From: Cyanobacteria bacterium RI_101
Lineage (GTDB): Bacteria > Cyanobacteriota > Cyanobacteriia > Cyanobacteriales > Microcystaceae
NCBI GenBank assembly: GCA_016471375.1
Contig: WGLZ01000068.1
Span: forward strand, 1 to 39,675
Direction: 5' to 3'
DNA: 39,675 bases
Shown here: piece by piece, positions 17,184 through 26,434 of the stretch
Layout: each line of letters begins with the position of its first letter
Position numbering within the stretch: the stretch's first letter is position 1
Program-made: the position numbers and the translations under genes
The notes under the pieces: model-generated
What the model saw: the letters and a program-made list of their open reading frames with translations, nothing else
What the model was told of the DNA's origin: nothing
The model's database searches: none

Positions 17184-17777
17184 GTGTTACTTAAATCTGC
17201 CAAAACCCTTACCGGCGTTCTCTTAGCGGTGGCCGCTCTGGGCGCCTCCATTCTGCCGGCCCAGGCCAAACCCGTTCCTGCTCAAGGCGAAATCCTCCTC
17301 AGTCAACTTGGCGGGCACCAAACCTACAAGAAACAAAACCAACTGGTTTTGAGCAACTACGCCATCGGCCGCGTCCGGGGCAAAGTGGGCAATATTCTCT
17401 CGGTGCAATTTCTTCCCTACGCCTCCTTCCCCGGTTTCGTGCGGATGGACGCCAATGGCGATCGAAAAATGACCAGCATCAATATTGAAGGCGCCGCCGA
17501 GCCTGGCGACGACGTCATCATGCGTCCCTCCTTCGGTAGCGACGGCGCTTTTGAAGGCTGGGAACTGATCGAGAAAGACTATATTCCCTCGATCATCTCC
17601 ACCGCATTCCCCCGCTGGATTACCCGCATCAACTATAAAGAAGTGGCCGCGGTCGAAAGCGCCGCCATCGACTTTGAGCCTTCCGCTCCCGTGGGTCTGC
17701 CCCCCGTGGAACGCTCCGCGCCCGCGCCCGTGGCTCCCGCCCCCGCTCCCAGCGGCCCGGTTCGCGGCCTCTGGTAG
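17184..17777 (+). CDS. Exported protein with Pro-Ala-rich tail, function unknown
   Basis: The gene starts with GTG, set by a GAGG ribosome-binding site 5 bases upstream. The 197-residue product has a signal peptide with likely cleavage after PAQA (about residue 28). The mature part contains a beta-rich core (NYAIGRVRGKVGNILSVQFL, then GAAEPGDDVIMRPSFGSDG) and an Ala/Pro tail ending GPVRGLW. I do not recognise the family. It stands as its own transcription unit, with a good promoter upstream and a strong terminator downstream, suggesting an abundant small exported protein. Confidence 0.75.
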   Translation: MLLKSAKTLTGVLLAVAALGASILPAQAKPVPAQGEILLSQLGGHQTYKKQNQLVLSNYAIGRVRGKVGNILSVQFLPYASFPGFVRMDANGDRKMTSINIEGAAEPGDDVIMRPSFGSDGAFEGWELIEKDYIPSIISTAFPRWITRINYKEVAAVESAAIDFEPSAPVGLPPVERSAPAPVAPAPAPSGPVRGLW

Positions 17778-17828
17778 ACTCGGCCCTTTAAGGGGATTCT
17801 TCCCCTGACAGTCTTAACCCTCCTTTAT

Positions 17829-17860
17829 TTGCCTCGTCGCTTATGACGGGGCAATTTTAT
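17829..17860 (+). terminator. Rho-independent terminator after the 17184 gene
   Basis: TTGCCTCGTC and GACGGGGCAA form a 10-base-pair stem with one G-U pair and a 6-base loop, followed directly by TTTTAT. It sits 51 bases after the stop codon of the exported protein and 24 bases before the glycosyltransferase gene. Confidence 0.8.
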
Positions 17861-17884
17861 GGGCGCTTTATTGATCCCTAACCC

Positions 17885-18883
17885 ATGCGAAAACTGTATT
17901 TTCTACTCCCCGGCTTGGGGGGGAAGTTCCGATGCGGCGGGCTGTTCGCCGAGCTTAAGGCGTTTAAGTTAACCCAAGAAGTTTGCCCCGCGGAGGTCGT
18001 TACCTACCGGCAGAGAGAGCCGGAAACGCTCTTTCTCACGGATCTGTTAGCCCAGGGCGTCCCCGAAAATTGCGCCTTTGTCCTCAGTTGGGGCTTCGAC
18101 GTCCCCCAATTAGCCCGGCGCTTGGCTTCCTATCCCCTGCTCTACCACGCCCACAGCGCCGGTTACGGCTTTAGGCTTCCGCCTTCGGTTCCCATCTTGA
18201 CCGTCAGTCGCAACACTTTGGCCTACTGGGGCCAACAGGCGCCCCACTCTTTGCTTTACTACTGTCCCAACGAAATTTCGCCAGAGTTTACCAATACCCG
18301 ACAGCGCCGAGAGATTGACGTTTTAATCCAAGCCCGCAAGTCTTCTCGTTATCTCTTAACCCAACTCATCCCCGATTTACGGCGCCAAGGATTGAAGGTG
18401 GAGGCGGTTTCCGGCTATGTGGAGGATTTAGCCGCTCTCTTTAACCAGGCCAAGATCTATCTCTACGACTCGGCGGAGTATTGGGCCCTGCAAGGCGTGA
18501 GCGAAGGCTTTGGTCTGCAACCGTTGGAGGCGCTGGCTTGCGGCTGTCAAGTGTTCTCCAGCCTCAACGGCGGTTTGGGGGACTACCTCGATCCGGGCTT
18601 TAATAGCTATAAAATCGCCGGTTACGCCCTGGAGTTTGACCGGGAGCGAATTTTAGCCGCCTTAAAGACCCCTAACCCCCTCTTACTCGCGCCGGAAGCG
18701 TTGGCGGAATACCGACGAGACAACATTATTCGCCGTCTGGGGGTGATTCTGCCGGAACTGAATCGCTTTTGGGACGCGCTCCCTCACTGCCAAACGCTGT
18801 TAGCTCCCTTAACGCCTCGGCGTCTTTGGGGCTTAAAACTGGCGGCGCTGGGCGCCAAAATCCGGCAAAAACTAGGGGGTTAA
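17885..18883 (+). CDS. Glycosyltransferase, GT-B fold (GT4-like)
   Basis: The 332-residue protein has the two-domain layout of retaining GT-B transferases. The N-terminal half begins YFLLPGLGGKFRCGG; the C-terminal half has the sugar-nucleotide-binding signature GVSEGFGLQPLEALACGCQVFSS (about residues 203-225), with the family's E-x7-E pattern (E205 and E213). It would add a sugar to a lipid, wall or capsule acceptor. No other sugar genes are next to it. It starts just after a terminator, so it needs its own promoter or read-through. Confidence 0.85.
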   Translation: MRKLYFLLPGLGGKFRCGGLFAELKAFKLTQEVCPAEVVTYRQREPETLFLTDLLAQGVPENCAFVLSWGFDVPQLARRLASYPLLYHAHSAGYGFRLPPSVPILTVSRNTLAYWGQQAPHSLLYYCPNEISPEFTNTRQRREIDVLIQARKSSRYLLTQLIPDLRRQGLKVEAVSGYVEDLAALFNQAKIYLYDSAEYWALQGVSEGFGLQPLEALACGCQVFSSLNGGLGDYLDPGFNSYKIAGYALEFDRERILAALKTPNPLLLAPEALAEYRRDNIIRRLGVILPELNRFWDALPHCQTLLAPLTPRRLWGLKLAALGAKIRQKLGG

Positions 18884-18928
18884 CTTCCCCCAGCCTCCTG
18901 GACAAGACTGGCAACGGGCGCGGTTGGT

Positions 18929-20464
18929 TTAACCCTCATCCTTCGGCGCCTGACTTTTGAGCAAGGGGAAGGCGATGACGTCCCGGATACTGGCCGCGTC
19001 GGTGAGTAGCATGACCAAGCGGTCAACGCCGATACCGAGACCCCCGGCGGGGGGCATTCCGTATTCCAGCGCCGTGAGAAAATCCTCGTCAACGCTGTGG
19101 GCTTCCAGATCTCCGGCTTCTTTTTTAGCGGCCTGCAACTCTAGGCGCCGGCGCTGATCCACGGGATCGGTTAATTCCGAAAAACTATTGGCCAACTCCC
19201 GCCCGACGACGAACAGTTCAAAGCGCTCCACCAAGCCCGGTTGACTGCGGTGGGGTTTCGCCAGGGGGGAAATTTCCACTGGAAAATCGAGGATAAAGGT
19301 GGGTTGAATCAGGGTCTGCTCCACTGTCTGCTCAAAGAGTTCGTTCAGCAAATGCCCGAGGCTGGGGCAATCCTCCGGCGCCGTTAGTCCCGCTTCTTTA
19401 ACCGCGTCCAGCGCCGTTTTTAAGTCCGCAAAGGCGTAAACATCTAACCCGGTCTCTTCCAAAACCGCTTCCTTCATGGTCAGGCGCCGCCAGGGGGGAG
19501 TCAGGTCGATGGCTTGATCTTGGTAAGTAATTTTCAGGGTTCCCAGCGCCGACTGGGCCGCCGCGACCACCAGCGCCTCCGTCAGATCCATCATGTCGAA
19601 GTAATCGGCGTAGGCTTGATAAACCTCGATGGAGGTAAATTCCGGGTTATGGCGGGTCGAGACGCCTTCGTTGCGAAAAATACGCCCCAGTTCAAAGACC
19701 TTTTCAAAGCCCCCCACCATCAGGCGCTTGAGGTGCAATTCCGTGGCGATGCGGAGGTAAAAATCCTGCTCTAGGGTGTTGTGGTGGGTAATAAAGGGTC
19801 GGGCTTCGGCGCCGCCGGGTTCCGCTTGCAAAACAGGTGTTTCAATTTCAATAAAGCCCCGGTCTTCCAGATAGCGCCGGAGCGCCGCCGTGATTAAGGC
19901 CCGGCGCCGGAAGGTCTCCCGGACTTCGGGATTAACAATCAGATCGACGTAACGCTGGCGGTAACGTTTTTCGGTATCAGTGAGACCATGCCACTTGTCC
20001 GGCAGGGGCAGGAGGGATTTGGTTAAAACGGCGTAATCCTGGACATAAACGGAAAGTTCTCCCTTTTCTGTCCGTTTCAGGGTTCCTTTGGCGCCTAAAA
20101 TATCGCCGCTATCGGTGAGTTTGGTCAAAATGGTAAAGGGATTTTGTCCCTCCGCCCCTTCCCCTAGGCGCTTTTTATCCAAATAAAGCTGAATCGTTCC
20201 GGTTTCGTCCTGAAGACTAAAAAAGGCCAATTTGCCCATAATCCGCCGGGCCATGACCCGACCCGCCACCGCCACTTGAACTTCAACCTCTTCCCCCGGC
20301 GCTAGATGGGCATAATCGGCTTGCAGTTGGGCGCAGGTGTGACTGCTTTCCCAGCGGTAGGCGTAGGGATTAAGCCCCAGATCTTTCAACTGTTGGGCCT
20401 TCTCTAACCGGGCGGCGCGGAGTTCTTCGAGGCTGGAATGGGCGGGTTGGGGGGAAGCGGACAT
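18929..20464 (-). CDS. lysS: Lysine--tRNA ligase, class II
   Basis: The 511-residue enzyme charges tRNA-Lys. It has the N-terminal anticodon-binding OB fold ([21 protein letters not shown], about residues 64-84) and the class II motifs: motif 2 around [20 protein letters not shown] and motif 3 [13 protein letters not shown] near the C-terminus. The length is typical. The 65-residue membrane protein gene lies 45 bases upstream on the same strand. Confidence 0.97.
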   Translation of the reverse strand: MSASPQPAHSSLEELRAARLEKAQQLKDLGLNPYAYRWESSHTCAQLQADYAHLAPGEEVEVQVAVAGRVMARRIMGKLAFFSLQDETGTIQLYLDKKRLGEGAEGQNPFTILTKLTDSGDILGAKGTLKRTEKGELSVYVQDYAVLTKSLLPLPDKWHGLTDTEKRYRQRYVDLIVNPEVRETFRRRALITAALRRYLEDRGFIEIETPVLQAEPGGAEARPFITHHNTLEQDFYLRIATELHLKRLMVGGFEKVFELGRIFRNEGVSTRHNPEFTSIEVYQAYADYFDMMDLTEALVVAAAQSALGTLKITYQDQAIDLTPPWRRLTMKEAVLEETGLDVYAFADLKTALDAVKEAGLTAPEDCPSLGHLLNELFEQTVEQTLIQPTFILDFPVEISPLAKPHRSQPGLVERFELFVVGRELANSFSELTDPVDQRRRLELQAAKKEAGDLEAHSVDEDFLTALEYGMPPAGGLGIGVDRLVMLLTDAASIRDVIAFPLLKSQAPKDEG

Positions 20465-20509
20465 GAAGGATTAGGCGTGGTCTAGGGGTGTTTTAAGCCG
20501 GCGCTCCGG

Positions 20510-20707
20510 TTACTTCATCTTGGCGCGAGTGTCCTGGACGGCGGCCCAAAATAAAAGACCGGTCAGGGGAATACTGCCCAGGAGGATAGCGGTGGTCAAG
20601 GTTCCCCCCAGTTCCGGCTCCCCGGAAGACAGTTCAAAAACGCACCCCACGGCGGCGATGGCGGAAATGCAGGAAATCAGGAGAAAAACACCACTTTTGG
20701 GGGTCAC
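20510..20707 (-). CDS. Small two-helix membrane protein
   Basis: The 65-residue protein has two hydrophobic helices (about residues 7-25 and 37-57) joined by a short polar loop (ELSSGEPELGG), with a basic C-terminus DTRAKMK. I recognise no named family. A clean frame, a plausible ATG and position in line with lysS support it as a real gene, possibly on the same transcript. Confidence 0.6.
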   Translation of the reverse strand: MTPKSGVFLLISCISAIAAVGCVFELSSGEPELGGTLTTAILLGSIPLTGLLFWAAVQDTRAKMK

Positions 20708-20760
20708 GGGGGCTAACCTCTAGAGGCAGTCAAGAATAGATAATCTTTTCTATCAAACCC

Positions 20761-21064
20761 CAGGCGCCGGTCTTTGTAAAGGGGACGAGGCGATAGCGTA
20801 GCGCCTCGGCTACGCTTAACACACTCCTCTGGCGACTCGCTTTCTGCCGGAATCCCCCTAAATTCCCCTTTGTAAGGGGGACTTTAAAACCGATTCCCCC
20901 CTTGTTAAAGGCTACGGTGTATAAGTTTCAAAACCCCCTCTAACTTCCCCTTGGTAAGGGGGAGAACCAGAAATCTTTGTTCCCTCCCCTTGGCAAGGGG
21001 AGGGCTAGGGAGGGGTTCTTGATGGCATTTCAGAAATTATTTTAGTTATGTGTACACGGTAGCT
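20761..21064. repeat. Intergenic block of palindromic repeat units
   Basis: The 428-base gap before anmK is mostly repeats: hairpins such as CCCCTTTGTAAGGGGG (about 20875-20890), CCCCTTGGTAAGGGGG (about 20947-20962) and CCCCTTGGCAAGGGG (about 20987-21001). The module TGTGTACACGGTAGCTTG (21049-21066) is in direct orientation to 747-762, and GGCTACGGTGTAT (20910-20922) is inverted. A separate inverted repeat around GCGTAGCGCCTCGGCTACGC lies at about 20795-20815. No gene is seen here. Confidence 0.8.
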
Positions 21065-21135
21065 TGTTAGAGGGGGTAACACCGGAAGGTTAATCTTTCA
21101 ATAATCCCTAACATATCCTACTGATTCTGGACAAA

Positions 21136-22287
21136 ATGTACTGTATCGGCTTAATGAGCGGCACCTCCATCGACGGCGTCGACGCCTGCTTAGCGGAGAT
21201 TAACGGCTCTGGACTCGACCTTGACCTCAAACTGCTAGCCGGCGCCACCTATCCCTACCCCCCGGAACTGCGGGAGGAAATTCGGGAACTTTGCGACGGC
21301 GCCGTGGCGACGGCGGAGGAACTGGCCCGGCTGGACGACGCGGTGGCGGCGCAATTCGCTTGGGCGGCTCAAGAAATTCAACGGGGTCAACCCCCGGCGG
21401 AGTTGATCGGCTCCCACGGTCAGACGATTTTTCACCGTCCCCCCACTCCCCAGGCGCCCCTGGGCTACACCTGGCAATTGGGGCGGGGGGAAGTGATCGC
21501 CGCCTTAACGGGGCTAACGACGGTGACCAACTTTCGCCGCGGAGACATGGCCGCGGGCGGCCAGGGCGCGCCGTTGGTGCCCAAGATCGACGCCTGTCTG
21601 CTCAGTCATCCCGAAGAGCGGCGCTGTGTCCAAAATTTAGGGGGCATCGGCAATGTCGCCTACCTGCCGCCGCGCCGGGAGCCGGATTGGGAGCGCCGGA
21701 TTGTGGGCTGGGACACGGGGCCGGGGAACGTGCTGATCGATTTAGCCGTCCAAAAATTTACCCAGGGACAACAGACCTTTGATCCTGCCGGTCAATGGGC
21801 GGCTCAAGGGAAAATCTGTGTTGAGTTGGCGCAAACCTGGCTCCAGCAGGCTTTCTTCCAGGCGCCGCCCCCCAAATCCACAGGGCGGGAACTCTTTGGG
21901 GAAGTCTATCTGACCCAGTGTTGGGCGGAAGCCCAGTCCTACGGTCTGGGGGAAGCGGATTTCCTAGCGACTCTCACGGAATTAACGGCGCTGTCCGTGG
22001 CGGAGAGTTACCGGCGCTTTTTGCCCCAACCGCCCGACCGGGTGGCGCTCTGCGGCGGCGGCGTTCATAATCTTTACCTCCGGGAGCGCCTAAAAATTAG
22101 TCTAGGAGAGGACGTTATTCTCTGCGATACTGATAGCCTAGGACTCAGTAGCGACTTTAAAGAAGCCATCGCCTTCGCTGTTTTGGCCTACTGGCGCCAG
22201 TATGATAATTTTCCGGGAAATCTGCCCCAGGTCACCGGCGCTCGACGGGATTGCTTATTGGGAGAAGCGCATTTTCCCGTTGGTTAA
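21136..22287 (+). CDS. anmK: Anhydro-N-acetylmuramic acid kinase
   Basis: The 383-residue enzyme cleaves and phosphorylates 1,6-anhydro-MurNAc to MurNAc-6-phosphate during peptidoglycan recycling. Family marks are the start [27 protein letters not shown] (about 94-104), [11 protein letters not shown] and [12 protein letters not shown], plus ALCGGGVHN near the C-terminus. It is complete. The histidine kinase gene starts 21 bases after its stop, so the two are likely on one transcript. Confidence 0.95.
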   Translation: MYCIGLMSGTSIDGVDACLAEINGSGLDLDLKLLAGATYPYPPELREEIRELCDGAVATAEELARLDDAVAAQFAWAAQEIQRGQPPAELIGSHGQTIFHRPPTPQAPLGYTWQLGRGEVIAALTGLTTVTNFRRGDMAAGGQGAPLVPKIDACLLSHPEERRCVQNLGGIGNVAYLPPRREPDWERRIVGWDTGPGNVLIDLAVQKFTQGQQTFDPAGQWAAQGKICVELAQTWLQQAFFQAPPPKSTGRELFGEVYLTQCWAEAQSYGLGEADFLATLTELTALSVAESYRRFLPQPPDRVALCGGGVHNLYLRERLKISLGEDVILCDTDSLGLSSDFKEAIAFAVLAYWRQYDNFPGNLPQVTGARRDCLLGEAHFPVG

Positions 22288-22308
22288 TCGGATTCCCAAT
22301 CCTCCACT

Positions 22309-23436
22309 ATGACATCGCCTCCCCCTCAGGAACTCCGCAGTCTGCAAGAGCAAATCCTCAACCTCGTCGCCCGGCTCGTTCCCTGTCCCCTCAACGGCGC
22401 TTTTTGGGAACTCCGGGAAAATCGCTTTCTGGAAAGCTATCCCCGGCCCTTGCCCGCCCCCATCGCCGCCGCGGTTCTCGCCCAGACGGAGGAAACCCCC
22501 AGCCCGGGCCCCTATCGCTTAATTCTGGCGCCGCCCTGGGGTAAGTCTCGCTCTCCCGTCACCTGGGCGCTCTTTTCTCCCATTCCCGGCGCCGACCAAG
22601 GCGGTCTAGCGCTCTGCCCCCGTCGGTCGGATTTTGTCTGGACGCCGGCGCTGTTAAGCCAAGTGGGAATGGTGGCGGAGCTTTACGGCAGTCGCCACGC
22701 TCAGTTAATCCCCGGCGCCGAAGAAGGCTTAGACTTGTCCTATCTTCATCACGAACTGCGAGCGCCGCTTTCGGCCATTATCGGTTTTGCTCGCATGTTG
22801 AAGGACGAACTCTACGGGCCGTTAAATCCCAAACAACAGCAATATGTGCAGGGCATCGCCAGTTCCGGGGATTATCTCCTCTCTTTGGTCAACGACGTCC
22901 TAGACTGGTCGAAACTTTCGGCTCAACAAGAAGAACTCTTTTGCGAATGGGTGGCGGTGGAGGATTTATGTTTAGCGGTGATTTTTTTGTTTAAAGAAAA
23001 GGCTAAAAGCAAGGGTCTAGCTCTAGATCTCAGCCTAGCGCCGGAAGCGGGTCTTTGTTGGGGAGACCAAAAGCGCCTGAAACAAATTTTAATTAATCTC
23101 CTCAGCAACGCTGTCAAATTCACCGAAACCGGCGCGGTGACCCTAGCGGTTTACGTCCGGGAGCAGACCCTTTATTTCGCGGTGCAAGACACGGGCGTCG
23201 GCATTTCCCCCCAGGATCAAAACCAACTCTTTCAACCCTTCCGGCAGATTCCCCACAGCCTCAACCGTCGCGAAAAGGGCACGGGTCTGGGCTTGGCGCT
23301 GTCTCGGAAATTAGCCCGACTCCACGGCGGCGACATTACCTGCTTCTCCCAACCGGGTCAGGGGAGTTGTTTTACCCTCCAGATTCCCCTCAGACCGGAT
23401 TCGCCCGCTCCAGCGCCGTTACCACCGCGTCGGTAA
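22309..23436 (+). CDS. Sensor histidine kinase, cytoplasmic
   Basis: The 375-residue protein has a 140-residue N-terminal region without a membrane segment or clear PAS/GAF match, then a HisKA domain with H-box SYLHHELRAPLSAIIGF (phospho-acceptor H148), and a HATPase domain with N box QILINLLSNAVKF, G1 VQDTGVGIS and G2 KGTGLGLALS. It should autophosphorylate and pass phosphate to a response regulator; none is encoded here, so it is an orphan kinase. Its last 47 bases overlap the 3' end of the convergent radical SAM gene. The tail RPDSPAPAPLPPRR is low complexity. Confidence 0.93.
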   Translation: MTSPPPQELRSLQEQILNLVARLVPCPLNGAFWELRENRFLESYPRPLPAPIAAAVLAQTEETPSPGPYRLILAPPWGKSRSPVTWALFSPIPGADQGGLALCPRRSDFVWTPALLSQVGMVAELYGSRHAQLIPGAEEGLDLSYLHHELRAPLSAIIGFARMLKDELYGPLNPKQQQYVQGIASSGDYLLSLVNDVLDWSKLSAQQEELFCEWVAVEDLCLAVIFLFKEKAKSKGLALDLSLAPEAGLCWGDQKRLKQILINLLSNAVKFTETGAVTLAVYVREQTLYFAVQDTGVGISPQDQNQLFQPFRQIPHSLNRREKGTGLGLALSRKLARLHGGDITCFSQPGQGSCFTLQIPLRPDSPAPAPLPPRR

Positions 23437-24532
23437 TGGTTTTGATCCGCAGTTGACAGGCCAGGGTTTCCGCGGAGTTGAAGGTGCCGTTTTCCCAAAA
23501 TTTATTACTGCCGGCGCCGCCGCCGCAGACGCCGAAATACTCGCAACTCTGGCGGCATTTCTCCACCCCGTTTTGCATGTCTTGGTAAATGGTTAAAAAT
23601 TTCTCCGTTTGGCAAACAGACTCGAAACTATCCGTTAAGACATTGCCAAAGATAAAATCGCCGTAGGGGGGCGTTTTTACTCCTAATAATTCTGGGTCAA
23701 AGGTGGAAAAATTCCCTTGATAATCAATACTGACAATGGCGAAGGGATGGTTCATATCCGTATTTTCTAGGCGCTCGCCGGTGTAGATTAAATTACACAG
23801 ACATTCAAATTCCCGCACCCGAAACTCCACTTCGCTTTGGCTGGTCAATTCCCACAGGCGCTCGATAAAAACTCGATATTTCTCTAACGTTCCCCGGCGC
23901 TCTAGGGAGGAGGTTTGATTGACCCCCTCGGTTTCCTCCATGTTAAAGCCCACGTCCCGGAGGTTATGGTCTAGGAAAAAGTTAAAAATTTCCTCGGGGT
24001 AATCGAGGGAATCCTGAGTTAAGACGGCGATAATATTGTGGGGAACTTGATTTTTTTGTAGAAATTCAATTCCCTTCATTGTTCCGGCGTGACTGCCTAA
24101 ACCCTTGGGGGTCAAGCGGTGGGCGTCGTGGAGAAAGGCCGGTCCGTCTAAACTAACCCCCACATGGACGGGATATTCTTGAAACAATTCGCACCAAGCT
24201 TGGTTAATCAACAAGCCGTTGGTTTGGAAAGAATGATTAAATTTAACCGGATTAACGCTATATTTTTCGCTCCACCGTTCAATTAACGCAAAAGCTTGGC
24301 GGTAAAACTCTACCCCCGCCGCTAGAGGTTCCCCCGCATGCCAACAAAAGCTAAAGTCCGAGCGGGTAAAGGGACTGGTAAACAGCGCCCGACAGATAGG
24401 TTCCAACAGCGCCAAATCCATCTTTTTCCGCAGTTGGCGATCCGGCAGATAGCAGTAATCGCAGTCGAGATTACAAAAGGGCGTCGGTTGCAGGATGACC
24501 AACTGGGTCGGGCCGAAGTGCTCAATGTTCAT
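23390..24532 (-). CDS. grrM: Radical SAM/SPASM peptide maturase, GrrM/OscB-like
   Basis: The 380-residue protein begins with FGPTQLVILQPTPFCNLD and continues CDYCYLPDR, giving the radical SAM CxxxCxxC cluster (C18, C22, C25) in the context typical of GrrM/OscB maturases. Such enzymes build cyclophane crosslinks in Gly-rich or small repeat precursor peptides. The C-terminus has Cys-rich SPASM motifs (CRQSCEYFGVCGGGAGSNKFW, about 330-350, and a later Cys). The expected grrA precursor is normally next to it, but I find no Gly-rich short ORF in the 210 bases upstream or nearby. The gene overlaps the convergent kinase by 47 bases. Confidence 0.85.
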   Translation of the reverse strand: MNIEHFGPTQLVILQPTPFCNLDCDYCYLPDRQLRKKMDLALLEPICRALFTSPFTRSDFSFCWHAGEPLAAGVEFYRQAFALIERWSEKYSVNPVKFNHSFQTNGLLINQAWCELFQEYPVHVGVSLDGPAFLHDAHRLTPKGLGSHAGTMKGIEFLQKNQVPHNIIAVLTQDSLDYPEEIFNFFLDHNLRDVGFNMEETEGVNQTSSLERRGTLEKYRVFIERLWELTSQSEVEFRVREFECLCNLIYTGERLENTDMNHPFAIVSIDYQGNFSTFDPELLGVKTPPYGDFIFGNVLTDSFESVCQTEKFLTIYQDMQNGVEKCRQSCEYFGVCGGGAGSNKFWENGTFNSAETLACQLRIKTITDAVVTALERANPV

Positions 24533-24742
24533 GGTGTTTGCTGAACCGCGTTTGCCAGTCTTGATAATGATACAGCGCCGACCAGCGCCGTATTGGGGGG
24601 GCGAAACTGGGTCTCGCTTAAAAAGGAGCGGCGCGCGACATCCTTCAAAACGGTGAATACCGCTCTATTATTGAGCGTTAGGAAAATCAGCTTGCATTCG
24701 TCGAAATTCTGGATTTTCGTCGTTTCTCGAACCTAGAGATCG

Positions 24743-25528
24743 TCAACGCCCCCTCGTCCGGCGCGGCGGCGGGAGCGCCGCCGTTAAACCCGTCCGCTCC
24801 CGCAGATAGCGCAATTCCCCTGGCCGGAGCGGCCGATATTGGCCAAAGCGTAGGGGTTCCCGCCCGCCCCCTAGGGTCAAGTCGCCGATGCCGCGACGGT
24901 GGAGCTTCGTCACTTCCAGCCCCAACTGCTCCGCCAAGCGCCGAATTTGCCGATTGCGCCCTTCCGTTAGGGTGACCAAAAGGCGAGTCTGGTCTCGGGT
25001 GACGTCAATCACTTCCAACTGAGCGGGTAGCGTTTTTTCCCCGTCCAGCATCATCCCTTCGCTCCATTGGACGAGATCTCGCTCCTCGGGATGGCCCCGG
25101 AGCCAGACGTCGTAGGTTTTGGGTAAGTGATAACGGGGATGGGTCAATCGGAGGGTCAGTTCGCCGTCGTTGGTTAAAAGCAAAGCGCCGCTGGAGTTGC
25201 GGTCTAGGCGCCCCACCGGATGAATTCCCCGACCCCGCCGCAGTTCCGGCGCGAGGAGATCCAGCACAGTTTGGCGCCCCTGGGGATCGTCGCAGGTGCA
25301 GAGGACGCCTTTAGGTTTGTTCAAGAGAAAATAGAATAACTCGGGGCGCTCTTTCGTCTGTAGCGCTTTGCCGTCCACCGCCAATCGATCCCGCTGGGGA
25401 TCGGCCCGGTCTCCAATCCGCGCCACTTTGCCGTTGAGGGTGACTCGTCCCGCCTCAATCCAACTTTCGGCCTCGCGCCGAGAGGCCAGCCCCCATTGGG
25501 ACAGAATTTTTTGAATTTTTTCAGACAT
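24743..25528 (-). CDS. rRNA pseudouridine synthase, RsuA/RluB family
   Basis: The 261-residue enzyme has an N-terminal S4 RNA-binding domain ([21 protein letters not shown], residues 7-27) and a catalytic domain with [20 protein letters not shown], where D109 is the expected nucleophile; the usual T-x-G is S-x-G here. It should isomerise a uridine in large or small subunit rRNA; RluB-like (23S) is most likely by layout. The C-terminal tail is basic (PPPRRTRGR). The next gene upstream, on the same strand, ends 52 bases away. Confidence 0.9.
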   Translation of the reverse strand: MSEKIQKILSQWGLASRREAESWIEAGRVTLNGKVARIGDRADPQRDRLAVDGKALQTKERPELFYFLLNKPKGVLCTCDDPQGRQTVLDLLAPELRRGRGIHPVGRLDRNSSGALLLTNDGELTLRLTHPRYHLPKTYDVWLRGHPEERDLVQWSEGMMLDGEKTLPAQLEVIDVTRDQTRLLVTLTEGRNRQIRRLAEQLGLEVTKLHRRGIGDLTLGGGREPLRFGQYRPLRPGELRYLRERTGLTAALPPPRRTRGR

Positions 25529-25580
25529 GGTTCCGGGGGAGTCAGCCGTTTTTCGCCGCGGGAAAAGAGCAAACCCCTAT

Positions 25581-26327
25581 TTAGACCGTCATAAATAACT
25601 TGCTCTCTGGATCATAGCGCCAGGCTAACCCCTCGGGGTCTTTGCTCTGGCTCCACTCTGGGAAATCTTCCCCTTCCTTGCGGCGGGCGATGGTGCTGGA
25701 AGTGGTGTCTAGGCGCTTGGCCAACTCCGACTGAATCAGGGTTTGGCTCGGCGCGGTCGCGGCGGGTTCGGCTACCGGCGCCGAAACGGGGGCGGGGGGT
25801 TCTGGCGGCTCTTCTTTTTTCAGCTCTAGCAGTTGGGCGAAGGAACTCGTCGGCGCTGGCGCTTCTACCGAGGGGGGCGGGGGGGCGGGCAGTTCCACCA
25901 CCGGCGCCGGACTGGCGCTTAGGGCCGGGGCTTCCGGCTCGCTCTCGTCAAAAATGGCGCCGAGGGTGGAGGCGGTGAGGAAATAGTAGGCGGTCGCGCC
26001 TTGAATCTGCCGTTGATAAGCGCCGTATTCTTCGGCTTTGTCCCGGAGATAGCGCCGAGCGGCGGAGCCTTTGGCGATGTTGGCGGTGATTAAATCCGCC
26101 TGGGTGACTACGCCTTGGTTCGTTTGGAGCAGTTGATTAAAGGCGGGGTCGATTTGAACGCACTTTTGGCGCCACTGGTAAGCGTCCCACATTAAATAAG
26201 CGCCGACCAGAACCGTAACGAGCAGAATCAAGCGCCAGGCTTTATAAACCAACACCATAACCACCGCCAGGGGCAAAATTAAGACCAATAGGCCCTTGGG
26301 TCGCGGCTCCAGTACGTTTCCAGTCAT
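25581..26327 (-). CDS. Membrane-anchored protein with possible helix-turn-helix tail
   Basis: The 248-residue protein has one or two adjoining N-terminal membrane helices (about residues 12-48), a helical segment (about 55-120), a long Pro/Ala/Glu-rich linker (about 128-195) and a compact basic-acidic C-terminus (TLIQSELAKRLDTTSSTIARR, about 199-219, then WSQSKDPEGLAWRYDPESKLF). The C-terminal part resembles a helix-turn-helix (SELAKRLDTTSSTIARR). I do not recognise a named family. The ATG at 26327 follows a promoter-poor stretch. Confidence 0.7.
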   Translation of the reverse strand: MTGNVLEPRPKGLLVLILPLAVVMVLVYKAWRLILLVTVLVGAYLMWDAYQWRQKCVQIDPAFNQLLQTNQGVVTQADLITANIAKGSAARRYLRDKAEEYGAYQRQIQGATAYYFLTASTLGAIFDESEPEAPALSASPAPVVELPAPPPPSVEAPAPTSSFAQLLELKKEEPPEPPAPVSAPVAEPAATAPSQTLIQSELAKRLDTTSSTIARRKEGEDFPEWSQSKDPEGLAWRYDPESKLFMTV

Positions 26328-26434
26328 AGGTCTTGACAGAACTCCAGTGTGATTCAGATCAGGCGCTTGTTTAAAAAAAAGACAGGTTCCCTGACCTTAC
26401 CTGATTTTAAGGGATGGGCGCTCAAAATCCCCCT

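Noticed and set aside
21291-21782. 163-residue frame inside anmK
   Set aside because: Gly/Arg-rich out-of-frame reading of a clear AnmK gene.
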